DNA of 64,000 nucleotides, taken from positions 117,586,416 to 117,650,415 of the forward strand of contig JAHLJT010009436.1 in NCBI GenBank assembly GCA_031308135.1, written 5' to 3'. Source of the stretch: Acheta domesticus (lineage: Eukaryota > Arthropoda > Insecta > Orthoptera > Gryllidae). Shown here in pieces: positions 47,962 through 61,402 of the stretch. A program made the position numbers and the translations under genes. Within the stretch, counting starts at the first letter, position 1. The number at the start of each line of letters is the position of its first letter. Below the pieces are notes generated by a model that was not told the DNA's origin, made no database searches, and saw only the letters and a program-made list of their open reading frames with translations.

Positions 47962-50900
47962 ATGGCCTTGCCCAGCGATGTGAGTTTAATGGATTTCATT
48001 TTGGAAAGAGAAGATCCTCTTCTGGCATTGACCGAAAAGGATTTGAATGGAAAAACAGAATTTAATGACAATAATGAAATCAATGTAAGTTAATTTGAAT
48101 ATTTCAATAATACAAAATAAACTTTGTGAAGGTACATGTAGTGTAATTTCTTGAAAAAATACCTAATGTCATATTTTAGTGTCAACAGCGATATTCTTCA
48201 TATAAACGAAGTAAGAATAATACTAATGTCAAATGTTGAATGGGTGGTGGTGTACCATTCTAATAAGTTATTCTAACCTTACGTTTGATGCCAAAAAAAA
48301 ATTGTTAATAGTTTGATCTTTAAAACTGTGTGCACTGATAACTTTTCATATTTTACAGACAGAAAATTGGGCTACTAATGCAGATGATTTGTTGGATTCA
48401 ATGCTTAAATTTGAGGACCCATCTTTTGAGATGCTCAATGATGACCTCCTTCCTGACTTTTCAATGGCAAACAGTAGTTCTTCAGACAGTGGATTGTCAA
48501 GTGATCAACAGATGTCCCCTCGGCAAATTGAGCCAGATGATGAAGATATACATGTTCTCAATAGTGAAGATATGAGCCAAATTCAAAGTGAAATAGAAGT
48601 CGAATCATCAGTATTAAGTAGTTTAGACTCTGAAAGCATTCAGGTTGAAAATGATCAAGCAGTTATAAGTAATTATTATTATTATTGATTTATTATTATC
48701 ATTATTATTAATAATGTAAAGTAATGTAATTAGTAAACATTTTTGTTTTTAGTTATAGCTACATTTTTATGTTGTTGTTTTTTTCCATGACTAATAAAAT
48801 TTTTGTTTTTATAGATGTGTTGTCAGTACCAGAGCAGTCTAATGTATCTTCAATTCTTTCCAATCCCCATAATAAGCTTTCTGCATCCAATGCAACAGTA
48901 CTTAGAGTAACACCAATATCTGGAAACCCACGATCATTATTGCTACCTGTAAATTTAAAAAATGTGCGTGACATAAAAACAATTAAGGTCATTAATTTGT
49001 CAAGAGCAAGCAAGTTGGAGAGTGAATTAACGACTCTTCCAACTAAAGTAACTCCCATGAAGACTGAGACTTCAGAAGATGAATTAAATTGCGAAGGTGT
49101 GAAATCTCAATACCCACGACTACAGCTCACAAGTAAGTTTCTTATTCACCATAAATCAGTCAGATATGAAAAAGATAATTAGATGGCCAGGAAAAGTTTG
49201 AAGTTTGTTATTGTATTTCTTTCAGTCCACTTGATACTTTTTTGAATAAACTATCGAAGGTGTTATTATATATTAGTGACCTAAGAGATGTAACCGTATA
49301 TCAATTTTTAGTATTTAAAACTTGGGCTACATGGAACTTGGCATTGTGAACCATATGTTAGTGTAAATTTTAGATTTTATAGTAAGTTCTTTTATTCAGT
49401 TTGAATTGAGGCTATGCTCAGTGGCAAATATAATGGGAACAATAAGATTAAGCAAATTCATTCTAATTCATAGCAAAGTTCCTAAGTAGCCATTACATGT
49501 AAGTTGTGTTTTGGTATAGATGAAGAAAAAAGGCTGTTACAAAAGGAGGGCGTGAGGCTACCCACTCACTATCCTCTTACCAAACATGAAGAACGAGAAC
49601 TCAAAAGAATTCGTCGGAAAATACGCAATAAAATATCAGCTCAAGATTCTCGTAAAAGGAAAAAAGAGTATATTGATGGACTGGAAGATAGGTACTTAAT
49701 AACATATATATCATATTTTACAATGATTCAAATAACCTGTATTTGAATGAGTCATTAATGTTATAGAGTGAAGCAGTGCACAGAGGAGAATGTGCAGTTA
49801 GTAAAGCGAATAAAGGCTTTACAGACACAAAACCAATCACTGACTGCCCAACTCCATAGACTTCAAGCATTGGTTGCTCGAAGTACTGCAAAATCTGTGC
49901 AGCCTGCTACATGCCTTATGGTGTTGCTACTGTCATTGGCACTTGTGATGGCACCCAATCTGAGACCTGGGGCAAAACCTGATATATCAGATCTTGCAGA
50001 AATAAGTGAACAAGCAGCTGAAGAAGGAACATCTCCAGTTGTCTCAGGTAATTATTTTTTCTGTTCTTTGAACCATTCTCAAGTTTTTCTCTTAAAAATT
50101 AATATTTTTATAACTTTGCTTGAATAGAGCAGAATACCATTATAGAAATGGTGCTAGTTTGAAGTGTCAAAGATGTTTTCAAATTTTGCGGAAAAAGTCT
50201 CCTAATTTTTTGATTGAACTTTGCCCTTGGACACAATAAAGGAAGCTTTAAAAAAAATGCACATTTCATTGAAATATAATAATGAATTTTCAAAAATTGC
50301 AAAAGTTGACATTTTTGATGCATCTTCCTACAACTACAGTGTTAAAGACAGATATTTTTCTTCTGAATAAAATCCTTTCTTCAAAATTAGATCTTTTAAT
50401 GAGGACATGCAAATTTTTTCAAATTACGAATAGTTTCCATGTAATTTTGAGAGAGATATAGACAGTATTGAAAAATTCTAAAAACAAGATTTTCTTAAAA
50501 ACCGCTCCAAAATTTACCTTTAAACGTTTTTTTTTGTCATACTCCTTTGAAATGTGATGCAATCGATCTATGCCATTTGTTTTTAATAAATTGATTTAAA
50601 TTACAATGATGGTGAGTCAACTATTTAGATCATTAGATTAGAACATTAGATCAGGTGCGGTTTTATTCCCCCTCATGATATTTTCCCCAGCGAGGAACCG
50701 TCCCAGCCGGAACATACTACCACTTGTTCCAACATATGCGATATTGTTGTGAATTAAATATGTGTGTAGTGGGAGAGGAAGGGACAAGGATGCAGAAAGA
50801 AAGATGAAGCACAATCCAAGATATGTTTGTTAAGGTACTGCTCCAGTATTTGCGTGGTAGTGATTGCAGAGACTATGGAAAACTGCCGATCAGAGCAGCC

Positions 50901-53854
50901 AGTTGCTATAATTCTCCATGCAGTGGTTAAATTTTAAATTTGACTCAACAATCGAGCATTTAATAGTGTCAAAAACCATTACCATTGGGTCTCGAATGTT
51001 AGAACCTCTTGGTAAACAGTTATGCAGACATTACGTAGAAACAATGTTGGAGTTATAAGGCTGGATTTCTGAATTGCAACCCCCTCCCCAAACACGTCAC
51101 CGGTGAAGCAGTGAGGCTTTTCACATGCTTGTAACTAACATTGTATATTCCATGTCCACATTCTGTATTTTGTTTAAAACAAATTTTATGTTTTGTTTGG
51201 TGAAGTCTAGGGTTCAATTACTGCTGTAGAGGTAGAACATTCGTTCAGCTGCACAGTGTCCCTGTGAAGGTCTGATGGGCCACATGTGTTCGAAAATTTG
51301 AAAATGAATGTTGGAATATTATCGGGCATTTTTATTTTACAGATCTTTGAAAATTTAAATACATATATATGTAGATTTTTGTGTTTTTTTTATTACAATA
51401 AATTCTGTTCCCTACTCATAAAACCTCACTATTTTTAGTGATGTGAAACTTTTTTTTATGTTGTCTAGAGTTGAAATGAGGTGACATTCGTTTTATTTTC
51501 TCTCTATTCTGACTTTTTCAGAAATATTACCAATTATATTTTCAGAAGAATCTTGCACATGCTAATGTTTAAATATTTTTTTACACTTCTCCCTTTTCTT
51601 GTAGAAAAATAAAACTACACTTAAATTAAACCTAGAAAAATGTTATTTCGTATAATGTAAATATAATTTTTATAAACCTATTATTTAAGTATTTAAAGTA
51701 TATTTTAATTTTTAAAATACAAATAAACATCACATGTAGCCAACATTTAAATTAAATTTGCAGGTTTGCAGGTTTCTGACACTACATCCAAACACAATGC
51801 TAGCGTGACTTACGTCATGTTCTGAGTCTGTCAAGGGTTCAGTGATTTGAAAATAAAAAAACCTATAGAAGGCGCAAAGAAATTACATAGTTTTATTTGT
51901 TTATGAAGCAGTCAATAAGCAATGTTTAATGTAAAGTGAAGCAAAAGGAATATCATTTTAATGTACTGAATCTATACTCTATTTGTATAATTATATTGTC
52001 CATTTAATATTAAATTAAATCCGTCTAATACTTCACGATTTGAATTTTATTGGTAATGAAGGTCATAATACATAGCCGGCATGTTGTAAGATGTGGAGAA
52101 ATATTTCTATTTGTCTATTGCTGTCTTGCCTATTGGCACATGCTTGGGAGCGACACACCACAGTCGCTGCAGCAAAACAGGAAGTCGAAATTTGTATTGT
52201 AACAATTTCTCAGAAACCTCCTTACGTCCTTCTTTGAGACGTGCCAGAGTTTTGTAGATCATTCCAGAGAATACAATGGTAGTTTCGCAATTTTTAAATT
52301 GCCAGGTTAAGGAAAAAATTAAAAACATAAAAATAAAATAAGTCAAAAATTGGATTTTAAAATTCTTGGTGGTTTCAAATGCACATCAAATGAATATCTT
52401 TTGTTCTTTGATCTTGCAAAATATTAAATTTCTATCACAAATACAACCTAAGTTACAAACATTTAACGTTAGTGATGCAATCATTTTTCAAAACAAAAAA
52501 GCAACAAAAAGGGGATAAAATGAAAAAAGTGTGTTTATACACTTAATATAATAAAAAAATTTAAATGCCTGAGACATCAAGATCAAATTTTCCTAATAAT
52601 TGGTGCATTTTTTAGCCATATTAGGTTTAATAATGCTCATGGTACACTCTGTCAAAGCTGAGAGATTTCATCAGTTGTGATGTAAGTGTGGAGAGTTCTT
52701 GCAATAGAGGTGTACTTATGGAATGTTCCAAGAGGAAGATTTGATCATGATATGAAAACACATGTAATAAAAAATTGGTGTGCAGTTTGTAGTTGAGGAG
52801 AAAACATCACCCCAATTTCAGTTCACAAGCTGCCCTCTTTCAGAGAGAAAACTTGTTGACTTGAGGTGTCTAAGGACACCATTGGAGAAAAATTATCAAA
52901 GCAAAGGACGCTCGTGAAGTTTGATCAAAACCACTTCAAATGAACAACTTAAGCTGTTGGATATGTTATTAACGAAAGAAAGAAGCCTTGATTGCATCAA
53001 TCAAGGCTTCTTTCTTTGTTCAAGTGAACTCAACTCGCAACTTTTTGGTTTGGACTGTTCTTTAAAAGAATATCTCTGCCCTTATTAACCACGAAATTGG
53101 CGGAACTGACAGTTGCGTTGATAGGCATCACATAGTACTCACAATAGCTGACATTACAATGAATGAGAGAAGGAATCATATAAGCTACTTAGGAATTCTG
53201 TGGTGAACATTTGTTGAATCTCGTAAATATTGTTTGAATAAAGAACCATTAAAAAGATATTAAAATCATGAAATCAATGAAAAATGCCTTAAAAATTATG
53301 TAAAAAGGTTTTAAAAAACTGATCAACAAAAAATACAAAAAAGTGACAAATAAAAATGGGTCATTTCATTTTGTCATAACATGAAATGAATTTCTATACT
53401 AATTAAATGGCATTGTTCTAAAGAAAAAAATGACATTTCATAAAATCTGCCCCCTCCTCATACCCGTGATTAAGCTTACTTAAATTTTGACATTTGCAAA
53501 ATTGTAATTGATTTAGTATTTCTTATTGTTTTAGGACCATCACGATCTTTGCTCTTTTGTAAGACTTCAATTGGAGAGGAAGGATGCCATTTGGGAAAAG
53601 AAGAGCTGGAGAATGTGATACATACACGTTTGGAAGACCATGATTATGGTCCTCCAGCATCAAAGTATGCTCGAATTATACCAGAACGCACAATGCCGTC
53701 GACTCCTGATGTTCATCCTGAAAGTGCTGGACCAGGTCCAGGCATTGCTGATGATATCATTATGACTGAACCTTTTTCTCATGAGCTACGTGTCAATATT
53801 TCAGATAAAGGAGGTCCCCGTACAGTTACACTACAAGTGCCTGCAGAAAAATGA
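47962..53854 (+). CDS. CREB3L: CREB3-family ER-bound bZIP transcription factor
   Basis: Coding exons: 47962-48084, 48359-48668, 48815-49132, 49520-49691, 49767-50047, 53535-53854. All joins are GT-AG and in frame, giving 507 residues. The N-terminal part is acidic, as an activation domain would be ([14 protein letters not shown]). The basic region [18 protein letters not shown] is at 287-304. Zipper heptads are at L305, C312, L319, L326, L333 and L340. A membrane segment ([13 protein letters not shown], 357-369) follows. CREB3 members sit in the ER membrane and are cut in the Golgi by S1P and S2P to free the factor. No clear RxxL S1P site was found after the membrane segment. The basic region is closer to CREB3L3/L4 than to CrebA. 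The subgroup is uncertain. Confidence 0.93.
48672..48716. repeat. ATT microsatellite in CREB3-like intron 2
   Basis: ATT repeats directly follow the donor site of intron 2 and let the frame run on for a few Tyr codons before a stop. Confidence 0.9.
50155..50535 (+). mobile_element. Helentron-like fragment in the intron
   Basis: CATCTTCCTACAACTACAG, then a TTCTTCTGAATAAAATCC block and TTTTCTTAAAAACCGCTCC keep the order of copy 1 but with many changes. Both ends are lost. Confidence 0.65.
52975..53017. repeat. Perfect 20-bp inverted repeat, 3-base loop
   Basis: The arms AAAGAAAGAAGCCTTGATTG and their exact complement are separated by CAT. It would form a stable hairpin in the intron transcript. 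Confidence 0.97.
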
Positions 53855-55185
53855 CTCTGTCAAGCATAACATACTAGATTAGTTTAAAAGTTTCCAATTA
53901 AGATGGTGTTTTCAGAATTCTACAATTTGTACATGGTATGTATTGCTTACCATCTACAAGGCAATTTTTGAATGTAAAGTAATATATTTTCCTTAGGAAG
54001 GATAATTCGTGCAAATAAGGATTAATTATTAAGATTAGAAGAAAATGAGGTAGCTCGTTGGATGGTTATTGCAGCATGTAATAGTTATGAGATCAAAATT
54101 CTCACTCTTGAAAATTAATCATTGCTTGTAAATAGTTGCAAATGTGTGAGAGAAAAAACTGACATTAATTTTCGATGTCTGTTTGATATTGAAAAAAAAC
54201 GCTCTTTTAAAATGAATTTTGATTCTGTAGAGAAATGTTTTATTACCTATGGAAAAGTGAGACATTATATTGATTGCTTCCTTGTGCAAAACATATACAA
54301 GAAGGTTTTTTCTTTTCTTTTTTATTTGTATGAGTGTGTGTGTGTGTGTGCGTGCGAGTCTGTGTGCGCGTGCATGCGCACACACATGTGCACACATTCT
54401 AGCGTTTGTTGAAAACTGAAGTTATATTAGAAAAGGTAGATACTGAAATGTCAAAAGCAAATATATTTAATTTGTAAATAGTTGTTCATGTAGGCAATGA
54501 TGCTGACTATTATTTCTTGTCTGAAGTATTGCTTTATGAAACAATAATGAGCAGGCTTTTGAAATGCATGTTATACGTTATGTACAAGGCTTCTCAAAAG
54601 TATTAGATATTTGTAGAACTGTATATTATTTGCTACTTGATCATGCCTGAATATCTCATTTTTAGTTCAAGAATTGTGGAGTGAATGACTATTGTGGTAA
54701 CACTTACCTAATGTATCAGGAAAATTGTGATGGTAACAACGGCCCATTTTGTATTAAAACTTTCACATTTATGAATCAAATATTTGTTAATCAAAAGGTC
54801 TCCCATTGTTTCATAGTAGAAATGGTTGTATATTTATTGTGCACAAATATTTTACCAGAATTTTCTGTGTGCAGTCAAATACAGATACATTTCTTCATAC
54901 TGGTGTATTTAATGTTTTAAGCTGTTTCCCATCATTAATTTTGAATGGATTTTTTAACAATATTTCATGACCTAATTCATAGAATTTCTCTGAAATGTAT
55001 AAAGTCTATTGCATCATACTTTTCTCCTATTGCTGAGAAAGCAAATAAGTGTTTCATTTCTTACAAATGCATGCTTATGAAAAGTAATATAAGAATTGTA
55101 CTTCATTCAAAGAACTTTTTGAGCTTTAATCTGTATTGGATGCCGGTCCAAATAAAAGTATGTAAATTTTAAATAGAATGGAATT
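53855..55185 (+). other. 3' UTR of the CREB3-like gene
   Basis: AT-rich. The AATAAA near 55150 is a likely polyadenylation signal. Frames inside (for example 54681-54920) look chance. It contains the GT/CA tract at 54334-54396. Confidence 0.5.
54334..54396. repeat. (GT)n/(CA)n alternating tract
   Basis: TGTGTG...TGCGCGTGCATGCGCAC...: alternating purine-pyrimidine with a near-palindromic centre, a sequence type that can adopt Z-DNA or a hairpin. Confidence 0.85.
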
Positions 55186-55556
55186 TTTCTAGAGTCAACT
55201 CACCTTATTTTAGATATGAAGCAGACTGTACATTTTCTAAAAATTTAAATATTCAGATTTCATGCAATGATAAATTAGTGCTGCAGAATCCTACGTCCAT
55301 ATACTAATTAGTTTTGTATTCTTCAATTTGGGACTATGATTTCGGTATTGCACCACCCATTTCCCACCCTTATCGATGCCTAAACAACCTACCAGGTTCT
55401 TTTGTACCAAATGCTCCTCTGGGAACATTCCCAGTAAAAGAGCATCATGACACTCCCTGAACATCGCCTAGTCCTATTTCCTGTATCTTTACACATTTCC
55501 CATAGTATGCTATGTAACCTTTAGCTTATCTGTCTTGTACCCCAACTAGGTGTATC
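55186..55556. other. Unassigned spacer
   Basis: No gene seen. Confidence 0.5.
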
Positions 55557-55564
55557 AATACAGT

Positions 55565-57497
55565 CAGTGCTGCTTTAACATATGGGCGAACCCGGCAGCA
55601 GCTGGGAGCCTCATTCTCTTAGGGGGCCTCAAAAATATTAATACAAACATGTTCAAGAATTATATTATTTTATTTATTTATTTATTGGTAAAAATATTGA
55701 GTTTACTGCTTCATTATAATAAGTTCGAAAATATCGGAGTCAAGTTAATCTGTATCTAATTGTCAAGCATATCTTATCAATGCGTTAATCTGCGGCTCGC
55801 TCTGAAATAATAAATGCCAGCTCAACTGACTTCAGTCAAGCGCGAGTGTTCGGATCTCCGCTCCCAGCTGTGATGGGAGTTATCACAGGAAGAGTATAAC
55901 TTATATTGGGAAGGGGAGGTGTAGAGTGAGTACTGGGCAGTCAGTGCCTTTGGTGAAAGGAAGCGAATAGCTTTCAGAATGGTTTGAGGAACGCATCGTG
56001 TATCGCAGACTTGATGGCAAATCCCCAGTAAGGAAAAGATGTGAATTGGGCACAACAAATGTGTTTATCTTTCATAGTAATTTTCTTAATTACAGAAACT
56101 GTGTAATATTAATTTACATGTACAAAAAAAACATACAAATTTCTTTAGCTATTCAAGCATGGTTCATAATAAAAAAGGTTCTAGAAGTATAATACAATAA
56201 AAAGCCAAATATAGTACATTTTGTAGTACAATTATTTGATCCGAAATAAATTTTCATTTGGTTAATTCCCCATAAATGCCCCATTTTCATAGGTTCATGC
56301 CCCACGAAAAGTGCATATCTCTCTTTTCTATTGTTAATGCTTTTATTGTTCGCACTTTTTAACAAAAACCCATTATACCTTTTTTAATTCAAATTATATT
56401 ACCAATTTCGAAATTTCTTGAAATTCGAATTTCCATTTAGCAAAGATAGATTTAATGACTGGAAATGTGCTCTGAAAGCTGCTTCAGAACATGAAAATAG
56501 TCAAGAACATATAAATTGCTTGTTAAGTTATTGTAGTCAATCAAAAACACTCTGGCGAGTAGATACACAGTTGATCACCCAAGTCAATAATGAAAGACAA
56601 TGCTGAAATAGGTGTTGAAATGAGTTACTGGAGTAATTAATTCTTAGTATCAAGAGGACTCCTTTTAAGAGGTTCTGACAAAAGAGTTGGTTCAGTAAAA
56701 AATGGAAATTATTTAGGTATTTTGGGAACTTATAAGTCAGTTTGATCCATTCTTACACAAACATGCAAAGTAATATGGTAATGCAGGGAAGGGATGCCAT
56801 CGTACTTGTCAGCCACCATTTATGAAGAGTTTGTAGAAATAATGGGAACTAAAGTTCTTTCAGTAATCATTTTTGCTATTCGAAAGCAAATACTTATTCC
56901 CATTCATGGGCATAATGCAGAATATCTTATAGAAGTTATGACACCCTTCTTAAGAACCAATACATAGGTATCCTGAATTGTAGGAATCAGTCTTATGACA
57001 AGTTTTTCTCTAATCCTCGAGGCTTAAGTCTTGACGACTGATTTGTCATATCTTGTGAGTCCAAATCAAAAGTGAAATCAGTTGTGAAAGAATATCATGA
57101 TGAACAAGGTGTCAAATAAAACGTAGCTCCATTCTTGCATTTGCTGATAGTGGATGTGGTAATGTGGAACTTTTGGGAAGAGAAAAGTTCAGAGTACAGA
57201 CATTCCTACCAATAATAGACACTTTGGTTTCCAGTTTAAAACCCCGAAGTAAAGCATATTATGCATTGTTGATAGGTTTGGTATTTTGGAATGCCTGCAC
57301 GAGTTAAAGAAATCAGAAATTTCAAAATATTGCGAAAACCTTCACCTGAGGCCTCTACTTCTTTGCTTGGCATTGATGTCCTTTATTTATTGGTAGTAAT
57401 GCAGCTATTATTTGTAGGGGTGTATTTATCACTGAATGATGTACATGCACATGTGCAATTTGTGTTGGGGGTCTCAGAAGTTCTAGAAACGACCCTG
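55565..57497 (+). mobile_element. hAT element with decayed DUF4371 transposase
   Basis: The left end starts CAGTGCTGC with a GGGAGCCTC...GGGGGCCTC region. The right end has GGGGGTCTCAGAAGTTCTAG and CGACCCTG. The flanks AATACAGT (55557-55564) and ATTACAGT (57498-57505) match 7 of 8. The terminal repeats are diverged, but the flanks and the internal transposase support hAT. Confidence 0.78.
56418..57300 (+). pseudogene. hAT transposase (DUF4371), many breaks
   Basis: RFNDWKCALKAASEHENSQEHI leads in. It is followed, in shifting frames, by NYLGI...LISQFDPFLHKHAK, then SATIYEEFVEIMGTKVLSVI, NQSYDKFFSNPRG (the equivalent of a QxYDNAxxMxG block), and EKFRVQTFLPIIDTL. All are standard segments in order. 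Stops and shifts are frequent and the C-terminal dimerisation block is missing. Confidence 0.85.
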
Positions 57498-58394
57498 ATT
57501 ACAGTTCCTTAATTACACAAGGTTTCACAAATATTTGCTAGTTATGAAGATTAAACCATTTTGTAAGGACTAGAACAGGGGTCCCCAAATTGTGGCCCAA
57601 GGGCCACATCTGGATGTGGCCTGCCAACCCAAACATAATCTAATTCATTTTAATCATAACACAGGTTATGGAAACTGACTTTCATGTCAGATATTGCTAT
57701 ATGAATTGCTGAAATGAAATTAATCAAAATGCAAGCAGAAAATACCTCATATGTAACCTATACCCTCATATAAAGGCATTTACTAGAGCTCTGCAATCAG
57801 GCGAAAACAACCTCTTGAGACTCTGGCTCCGCGCCGACGCTCGCCGAAGGGAGGGGGACTTTGCTCGGGGGGGAAGAGATAGCTGTTTATATATAACGGA
57901 CATTTCGACCGGCCGCCTTGCTGCTCCCGCCGAGAGCTCGAGCGCTCGGCCGTTCGGCCCCTCGACCGGCGTCGAACTGCTCGGTAGCTTCGCCACTCAA
58001 TGCATGTACGGGATAAAAAGTCGCCGCACGTAGTGATCGCAAAACTCTTTCAATTCATTGTAATAGAAAGAAAATACAATTTCAATTAAACGATTAATTT
58101 GTTGATAAGTAGCAATTTATCGATTGATTGGAAATAATTTTATAGAGACAAAACAACACATTTTTTGAAAGAATTAAGGCAAACAAAGAGTCTGAAAATA
58201 AATTTAAACCTTTATTGCATGAATTTTTATATTTTTTTATATTATAGTGCTTAAGGGAAACTAATTCGTTTCGTACCAATTGTAATGCCATTTAAGTTTC
58301 TTACAAACCCGAATATAAAGCATATTTATTAAATACAATGAATATTTGGTCATAATTTCACGAGTATATAAGAAAAACGGGTAGATTTTAAGAA

Positions 58395-58753
58395 CAGGGT
58401 TCGGCTCCTATTGACGTGCACGATTCGGTTCCGAACGAGTCATTCGCGGCGCCGCCACAGTGTGCACACGGCCACGTGGCCAACGCACTTCGTGTAGAAT
58501 CGTGACGCTTCGCTACCCGTGTCCAAGTTGAGGACGAGGCTCGGGCCTTCGCCCTCGCGTTAACATAAAACATCCTTGAGTCTGTCCAACGCATAATTAC
58601 CAACGCATTTTGCATTTACCATTGTAATTCTCCATTACACATTCGCACCACACCCCACAATGCACAATGCAAGCAGTGCTCCCTGAGTGATTCGTTCTCG
58701 TGGTGGTCCGCGCGAGTGAACCGTGCGCCGTTGTTTTAGTGAGCCGAACCCTG
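58395..58753. mobile_element. 359-bp MITE with 13-bp perfect inverted ends
   Basis: CAGGGTTCGGCTC at 58395 and its exact inverse ending at 58753. The interior is CpG-rich. The 8 bases on each side do not match well, so the target duplication is not established. Confidence 0.75.
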
Positions 58754-60070
58754 TCCCTTAAAATCAGCACGAAAAACGCATGTGCTAAGCAAAAAATGAG
58801 GTGGGTACTATTTTCCTTGCGTCAAAACGTCTTGTCATTGGGCGTAATAATTTATTGTTATAGTTATAGTTTAAATATTACAATAAATAATAGCTATTAG
58901 TTATAGTTTATTTATTATAATATTAATAGTTAATGTAAGCCGTTTTTCATGGCCTCTGAATTTGTCGACTCGGTCGGCGGCCAAACAACAGCGGTCACAG
59001 CACATCAGCCTATTCAACTCAAATATTCAAAATACATTATTTACTATTATATACACACGTTTAACATTATTTCAAATTCGGCAAAAGTATGTATTCACGA
59101 AATGATGCATATAAAGTTTTATATGTACGAGTACAATATTTTTCAATTACATAATTATTTTTCGTTTCAATACAAAATAAGCGATTAATTGTAATTAAAA
59201 AATCGTAAAAACCGAAATTGTGAATCATTGGCTACTGTGGAGTAGTATTGAAGCTCCACGAGACCCCCTTCCTTTGGATGAACTACTGTGAACAGCGTGG
59301 CAGGAAGCAATAACAAAGTTTGCGCGTAGTGACTCGGTGGCCCCCACGCAGCGCACCATCGCCTTTGCGACGAAATTTCCAGGAAAGGACAGGAAGCAGT
59401 TGAAAGAGAAGGGTCGAGATATGTGCACAAAGCTTTCCTCGAAAGATATTGAGAAGCTCGCAAGATTATAAAACTAAAAGTACAAAACAATGCTAGGCAC
59501 CCCGCGCGCCTACTGCCGGGTTAAGAAACTAAGACCTGCGTTTCAAATGCCAGAAAATTATTACAACAACAACAAAAATATTTGGAAAAAGCCAACAAAA
59601 ATACGAAATTGGAAGGGAAAGGTACAAATATATATCATTGCACTTGCATCTAAATTTAGCAGAGCATTTGTATTTACATAATATAAAATGAAGGAAAATT
59701 AACGATTTTATGTTCATTAGAATAAAATAGGCAATTTCCGAAACATCCGATACCTAGTCATTACAAAGAACGTAATTTATCTCTAGAACTTTTGAATGCC
59801 TTTTCTTTGAATTCATAGGCAGAACTGCAACAGATCCACTTGAGGTTCTCCAGAGCGTCCGAGGAGTCGAGTTTTAAAGCTTTTTATATTTTTTATGTTA
59901 CAACTTATTATTTGAAAATTAATATTAAAATTCGTCTATATATTAAATTTTGAAAAACCGAAATTATTGGTCATTTATTTTAAAAATAGTTCAATACCCC
60001 TTCCTTTTCCTGAAACTTGGCATTAGATATTTACTCCAACGTGTCGGCCGATTGTTACGTGGCGCAGTTC
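58754..60070. other. Interior of the nested hAT, nothing recognised
   Basis: AT-rich with a GC-rich block at 59235-59470. The overlapping frames there show no known domain. Confidence 0.45.
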
Positions 60071-60078
60071 GCCTGAAC

Positions 60079-60380
60079 TACGGTGTAAGAGATATAGGTG
60101 GGTTCACTCCCAGTCTAAAACTGAAGCTAATGTGAGGCTAGTTCTCACAGTTCTCGCTATGTAAGCGCTGCGAACGACTTGGGCATATTTGGGACAAGAT
60201 GGTGATCCATTTAATAGCTTTGTAACCTCTGGTGGAAGCCACTAAATCGCGAGACGCCATCATGAATGCCCAACTCGATCGTGCGCACCGTACGGAAAAG
60301 CGAGGAAGTAGCCTCAAACTGGCTTCAAAAATTTTGTCCAAAAGGCGGCTAGTTGACACACCTATATATCTTAAAACGTG
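60079..60380. mobile_element. hAT-type MITE, copy 2 (302 bp)
   Basis: It starts TACGGTGTAAGA and ends TTAAAACGTG, with an exact 8-bp flank duplication GCCTGAAC (60071-60078 and 60381-60388). It is the reverse-strand relative of 24160-24462. Confidence 0.9.
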
Positions 60381-60483
60381 GCCTGAACGGGGTCCGCCGG
60401 TTGTCGACAACTGGCAGTCTCGGTCGGCCGCCGGCTCCCGGTGTCCGCAACCGGCTGTGAAGGGCAGTCGAGCGCGTGGTCTC

Positions 60484-61402
60484 CAGCGTTGCCAGGTCGG
60501 CGGGATTCCCGCTAAATGTAGCGGTTTTTCGAAGTACTTCGCAGGAAAAATTTGTCCTTCGCGGGCAGCGGGAAAAACAGCGGATTTTATTGACAGTCGC
60601 GGAAATTCGGCGGATTTATAAATTGAAGATTTTATGCTTGATAAATTTAAAAAAATTAAAACTGAACAAGTTATTTATTTCATGAGCAATTTTCCTTTTT
60701 AATTCTATATGTGTTTATTTTTTGTTTGAAGTTATATTCTTAGCTTTCATGCTGTAACAATGTAACAAAAATCTGTTTATGTTATGTCGGGCTCCTGGCG
60801 ACGAAGTAAAGTTTCAAGTGGATTGAAATTTGATTGTATCAATTGACAATTCGTTTCGGTTTAAGAAGAGTTGGAAAATGTTGCCATAATTATAGGTTCC
60901 CAGAGAAGCTACTGCAACAAGTAAATGCGAATGAAAAATATAAGTCAGATTTAGAAAATCACGATGATTTAACCGTTTTGTTAGATTTTGTACGAGTATG
61001 AACAAAAGCTTATCAATTAAAGTGTTGAATAAACTGAAATTTTAACTTTCGTTGAAACTAAAAAGTTTATATAATTTTAATCTACGTTCATTTATATAAT
61101 TATATAACATAATGTATGTTTATACAATATTTTATTTGCTACATTTTCATAAATTTAAAGTAAATTAATAAAATTGAATAAAATGTTACATATACAAATA
61201 TTTTTGAGTTATTTTCCTATTTGATATTAAAAGTTTTGTTGTAATATGTTTCTTTATGTACTATTATTATTCGCGGTTCTTTAGCGGAAAATTGTTTGAA
61301 TTCGCGGGATCTTTGTGGGAATTTTAAACGACATCTAGCGGGTTTTTAGCGGGAAATGGAATCAGTGTGGAGGATCTTGATCGTCCGCACCTGGCAACAC
61401 TG
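60484..61402. mobile_element. Non-autonomous hAT-type element, 919 bp
   Basis: Ends CAGCGTTGCCAGGT and the inverse of CAGTGTTGCCAGGT have flanks GTGGTCTC and GTGATCTC (7 of 8). Subterminal repeats GCGGGATT, GCGGGAAA and AGCGGG occur on both sides. The middle is AT-rich with no transposase. Confidence 0.82.

Larger units (their letters stand above)
50048..53534 (+). other. Intron 5 of the CREB3-like gene (3.5 kb)
   Basis: It separates the membrane-segment exon from the lumenal C-terminal exon. It contains a decayed Helentron-like fragment (50155-50535) and a perfect palindrome at 52975-53017. A short minus-strand frame at 52107-52346 ([14 protein letters not shown]) vaguely resembles mariner helix-turn-helix sequence. 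No other gene. Confidence 0.8.

Noticed and set aside
52107..52346. Possible mariner-like helix-turn-helix remnant
   Set aside because: Only about 14 residues look similar and there are no terminal repeats.
54122..54412. Cys/Val-rich frame
   Set aside because: Product of the GT/CA microsatellite in the 3' UTR.
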